DNA of 64,000 nucleotides, from contig NZ_JBGMEB010000008.1 of assembly GCF_041447285.1 (NCBI RefSeq), positions 105,434 to 169,433 on the forward strand, written 5' to 3'. The DNA comes from Methanomethylovorans sp041447285. Lineage in GTDB: Archaea > Halobacteriota > Methanosarcinia > Methanosarcinales > Methanosarcinaceae. Made by a program: the position numbers and the translations under genes. Each line of letters starts with the position of its first letter. Position 1 is the stretch's first letter. The notes under the pieces are model-generated. The model did not search any database. It was not told the origin of the DNA and saw only the letters and a program-made list of their open reading frames with translations. Shown here one piece after another: positions 61,594-64,000 of the stretch.

Positions 61594-62379
61594 TCACTTT
61601 TTTTGGAGAGATCTTTTATTCATGATATTGAGGAATCTGGTGTCGCTTACCGGATGATGGCTTATGATCTCACCATCATAAATGATGCAAAAAGTACCGA
61701 AAGCACAGGGGGAATTCTGAACAGCATCCGAATCTTCAAGATCGATCAAAACGGCATCCAGCCCGAATTCCTCCTTTGCAGATCCAATAATAGCGTTCAC
61801 ATTCTTTTCCGTATATGGACACTGGACCGAGCGCATGACGAACAGACCTTGTTTATAGTTCTCAAGGCTGCGTTCCATATCTTTGAATTTCGGGCTTGCT
61901 GCACCCGGATCGAATTTAAGGACCAGCAATTCGAAATCAGGCTTTGCCCTATCAACCTGGACAAAACCTTTCTTGACAAAAATATCCCTGCCTGCCATAA
62001 ATGACCCTTTTCTTGTCACCACGGCAACTCCTTCCATGTTCTTGGATTGTGCTTCTTTGATACATTCATCTATCAAAGAGGAACCGTAACCTTTTCCTTT
62101 GAATTCTTTTTTGAGCCCGACAAAAATACAGTGGATGAACATGTATCGTTCAGCTTCCACAGGTCTGTGGGCATATTTGCCCGGAATGTACTCCAGCATA
62201 CCCTGATAACCGCCTTTTTCCGAAATAATGGCTTTTATCCTAAGACCTTTAGGATAGTACTCTTTGAACCAGTCTATCTTTCTCCTCAACTCAACATGCT
62301 TCTTTGCGTCTTTATATCCGCATACTCCATATTCAGCGATGTTCTCTGGGGTCAGGTCTAAAATCTCAATGTCACTCAT
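61594..62379 (-). CDS. GNAT acetyltransferase with YoaP-like C-terminal domain
   Basis: 261 residues. GNAT core with FVGLKKEFKGKGYGSSLIDECIKEA (acetyl-CoA loop KGKGYG) and VAVVTRKGSFMAGRDIFVKKGF, then a thioredoxin-like YoaP-type domain (VMRSVQCPYTEKNVNAIIGSAKE; CAFGTFCIIYDGEII). The domain pair recurs in many bacteria and methanogens; substrate unknown. Confidence 0.85.
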   Translation of the reverse strand: MSDIEILDLTPENIAEYGVCGYKDAKKHVELRRKIDWFKEYYPKGLRIKAIISEKGGYQGMLEYIPGKYAHRPVEAERYMFIHCIFVGLKKEFKGKGYGSSLIDECIKEAQSKNMEGVAVVTRKGSFMAGRDIFVKKGFVQVDRAKPDFELLVLKFDPGAASPKFKDMERSLENYKQGLFVMRSVQCPYTEKNVNAIIGSAKEEFGLDAVLIDLEDSDAVQNSPCAFGTFCIIYDGEIISHHPVSDTRFLNIMNKRSLQKK

Positions 62380-62491
62380 AATGAAAATAGCAGGGCTGTT
62401 ATAATACCTTTTTCGATCGTTTTTTAATGTTCAATCCCAGGATGTTCTATGGATCAGATTAACTCCATGAACTGTTACAATTGGGTTTAGA

Positions 62492-62908
62492 TCACATATT
62501 TATATTTCTTTCACCGCAGGTATAACAATATCCTTTATGGACGCAAATAGTGCCACCACACCTGAAACAAGTCCACCTTGTCCTTTCGTTTGCTAAGAAT
62601 TCTGTGATACCAGACTTCCAGATGAACTCCAGATTCTCGATCATGCTCATGTTGTATTTTGTCCGGTATCTCTTATCTAGATGCTTTATCTTATCACAAG
62701 GAAAGTCCCTGCAATAAAAACAAAATTGCGGGATCTCTCTTTGAAAGGTCGGACAGTTCTTGATCTTGCACTTCCAGCGGGTAACTGGTTTGTCGGTGTC
62801 CGATCCTCTGCAACCCGGGCATCTGTTCTTTTTCCGCAGGTATGCCAGACAAATGCTGCAATTCATTCCGCAGGGAGAGATAAGAGACGTATCATCTGTG
62901 ATGTCCAT
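62492..62908 (-). CDS. DUF3795-family cysteine-rich protein
   Basis: 138 residues from ATG 62908 (the upstream TTG start is weaker). CGMNCSICLAYLRKKNRCPGC, then CKIKNCPTF, FCFYCRDFPCDKI and the C-terminal ribbon CFRCGG...CYTCGE give 14 or so cysteines. DUF3795 proteins are common in methanogens and probably bind zinc or iron-sulfur centres; function unknown. Confidence 0.85.
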   Translation of the reverse strand: MDITDDTSLISPCGMNCSICLAYLRKKNRCPGCRGSDTDKPVTRWKCKIKNCPTFQREIPQFCFYCRDFPCDKIKHLDKRYRTKYNMSMIENLEFIWKSGITEFLANERTRWTCFRCGGTICVHKGYCYTCGERNINM

Positions 62909-62970
62909 TGCAACTACCAATTTCAGTACTTAGCTAAATTTTCCTCAGTTTTGTTCTTACTACCATTGAA

Positions 62971-63380
62971 TTACCTCAAACATTGTATAACTAACTTAAG
63001 CCTTAACTTTCTTCTAAGCCATTCTTCAACAAACATGACAAACGTATCAAGTCTAAACTTGCCCTCATCAATGGTTACAGGTCCTTGTTTTGCGATAGTG
63101 AAATGGATTTTCTGAAGATAAAGCCATGTATTTCTGTATTTCATTAAAAGAAGAACAAAGTACTTCAGCATTTTAATACTCTTAGTATAACACTTGACCT
63201 TCTTCTTAATCTTGCCCGAAAGTCTCTCTATCTGCTGTTATGTCCTTCTACAGATTTTGCATGTATTGCCTTTGAGAACTCCTTCTTTCATTAGTAACCT
63301 CGAATTACCTTTAGTTATTCTCTCCATTATTGATATTTCTAGCAATGGACTGAAAGTGTATACAATAGTTTCATAGTTGC
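62971..63380 (-). pseudogene. Degenerate ORF, probable broken gene or transposase remnant
   Basis: One frame reads from about 63380 through GNSRLLMKEGVLKGNTCKIC, hits TAA at 63238-63240, and then continues in the same frame for 88 codons (QQIERLSGKIKKKVKCYTKS onwards, to VIQCLR at 62971). A CxxC near the first end and a basic tail resemble a worn transposase, but no family was recognised. It occupies most of the 547-bp spacer 62909-63455. Confidence 0.35.
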
Positions 63381-63455
63381 ATCATATTTAGGATAACAAT
63401 TCTATACTTATATCCTCATATGTAAAATAGAATTCAAAGGAGAAGTGATTAAACC

Positions 63456-63731
63456 GTGCGCAAATGTATGGATGATACTAGCTTGCATATTCGAATAAAA
63501 AAAATAATCGGGCAGCTAAACGCGATAGATAAGGTTTTGGATGAAGATGTCCCCTGTGAAGATATTTTAATTCAAATAAATGCAGCAAAAAGTGCATTGC
63601 ACAAAGTAGGCCAAATAGTTCTTGAAGGCCACCTGAATCATTGTGTCCGCGAAGGGATAGAGCACGGAGACGCGGATAAGACTATAGCTGAGTTTGCTAA
63701 GGCAGTAGAGCATTTCTCCAGAATGTCTTAA
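63456..63731 (+). CDS. CsoR/RcnR/FrmR-family metal- or stress-sensing repressor
   Basis: 91 residues from GTG 63456 or 87 from ATG 63468; AAAGGAG lies upstream. All-helical with IKKIIGQLNAIDKVLDEDVPCEDILIQI then ALHKVGQIVLEGHLNHCVREGIE. The Cys-His-Cys triad (VPC, GHLNHC) is the copper-site pattern of CsoR rather than the His set of RcnR. It would be released from DNA by metal or sulfur species. The regulated gene is not evident in the window; the nearest downstream bases hold only a terminator. Confidence 0.88.
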   Translation: MRKCMDDTSLHIRIKKIIGQLNAIDKVLDEDVPCEDILIQINAAKSALHKVGQIVLEGHLNHCVREGIEHGDADKTIAEFAKAVEHFSRMS

Positions 63732-63906
63732 ACTAAACCTTTACTTTTTGATACGCTGTCCGATAAAGACCTGTTTTTGTGTCGTTTGATCTGTATTCTT
63801 ATATTTCAGAAATTGATTATTTTTAAAATATCTTATCCTCTACTACTCCTTTTTTTTTGACATGGTTCTCTATCCTAAGTTTGACAGTTTTCACTCCTTG
63901 ATGAAG

Positions 63907-63943
63907 ATATTGGCTTCTTTTTTAGCCAATATTTTCTTTTTTT
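63907..63943 (+). terminator. Hairpin terminator with T-run
   Basis: Perfect 9-bp stem ATATTGGCT/AGCCAATAT with an 8-nt loop followed by TTTTCTTTTTTT; it lies 180 bp after the CsoR-type gene. The rest of 63732-64000 shows no gene. Confidence 0.7.
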
Positions 63944-64000
63944 GTCAGGAAAACCAATTTGACAGTTCTAATAATTTCATGTAAGATTCTACGATATCGT

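Noticed and set aside
63238..63240. In-frame stop as a pyrrolysine codon
   Set aside because: The codon is TAA; pyrrolysine uses TAG.
1..64000. tRNA, rRNA or CRISPR arrays
   Set aside because: No cloverleaf, rRNA-like or regularly spaced repeat was recognised; a dedicated scan could still find a tRNA in a spacer.

Overview
The window comes from a methanogenic archaeon, most probably a member of the Methanosarcinaceae. The main evidence is a complete fpoABCDHIJ1J2KLMNO operon (membrane-bound F420H2 dehydrogenase), together with coenzyme F420 biosynthesis genes, a coenzyme F390 synthetase-like gene, a geranylgeranyl reductase for archaeal lipids, an Orc1/Cdc6 protein, Tsr3, and archaeal TATA boxes placed about 25 bp before apparently leaderless genes. 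The genus cannot be fixed from the sequence alone.

Layout. 1-2.6 kb: a secretion/pilus ATPase (cut by the window edge) with a MinD/ParA ATPase. 2.7-4.5 kb: tsr3, a LOG-like protein, exonuclease III. 4.8-9.0 kb: an oxygen-defence block (Fur-type regulator, peroxiredoxin, ferritin-like protein, cytochrome bd oxidase cydAB), followed by a GntP-type permease. 10.4-20.6 kb: the fpo operon on the minus strand, ending in a strong terminator. 20.9-25.7 kb: hypothetical proteins, an AT-rich segment with an orc1/cdc6 paralogue and two exported or anchored proteins, and a 153-bp MITE-like element with 13-bp terminal repeats and an 8-bp target duplication, lying against the stop codon of an Lrp/AsnC regulator. 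25.8-32.7 kb: a ferredoxin-flavoprotein pair, then cofG, two tandem cofH copies and cofC, then a second ferredoxin-flavoprotein pair (geranylgeranyl reductase). 32.8-38.4 kb: acetyltransferase, sirtuin, glnK-amt, Hsp20-like protein, YjbQ and small proteins. 38.4-43.8 kb: two tandem copies of an iron-alcohol-dehydrogenase/PAS-histidine-kinase module. 44-54 kb: mixed genes including a NicO-type transporter, cupin-hcp, a zinc-finger/nuclease-like protein, NYN protein, pncB, feoA with palindromic operators, and an exported metallo-beta-lactamase with a DUF3006 partner. 54.3-63.7 kb: DUF255 protein, F390 synthetase, a signalling cluster (membrane protein, KaiC-like ATPase, REC-PAS-DUF835), DUF434, GNAT, DUF3795, a degenerate ORF, and a CsoR-type repressor.

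How it fits together. CofG, CofH and CofC make F420 precursors; Fpo oxidises F420H2 at the membrane (its input subunit FpoF is not in this window); F390 synthetase adenylylates F420, classically in response to oxygen. With cydAB, peroxiredoxin, ferritin-like protein, Hcp and Fur/FeoA-type metal control, the window suggests a methanogen equipped for oxygen and nitrosative exposure. The most unusual unit is the duplicated dehydrogenase-kinase module, whose proteins and promoters are shared between copies while the kinase bodies differ. No rRNA, tRNA or CRISPR array was recognised.
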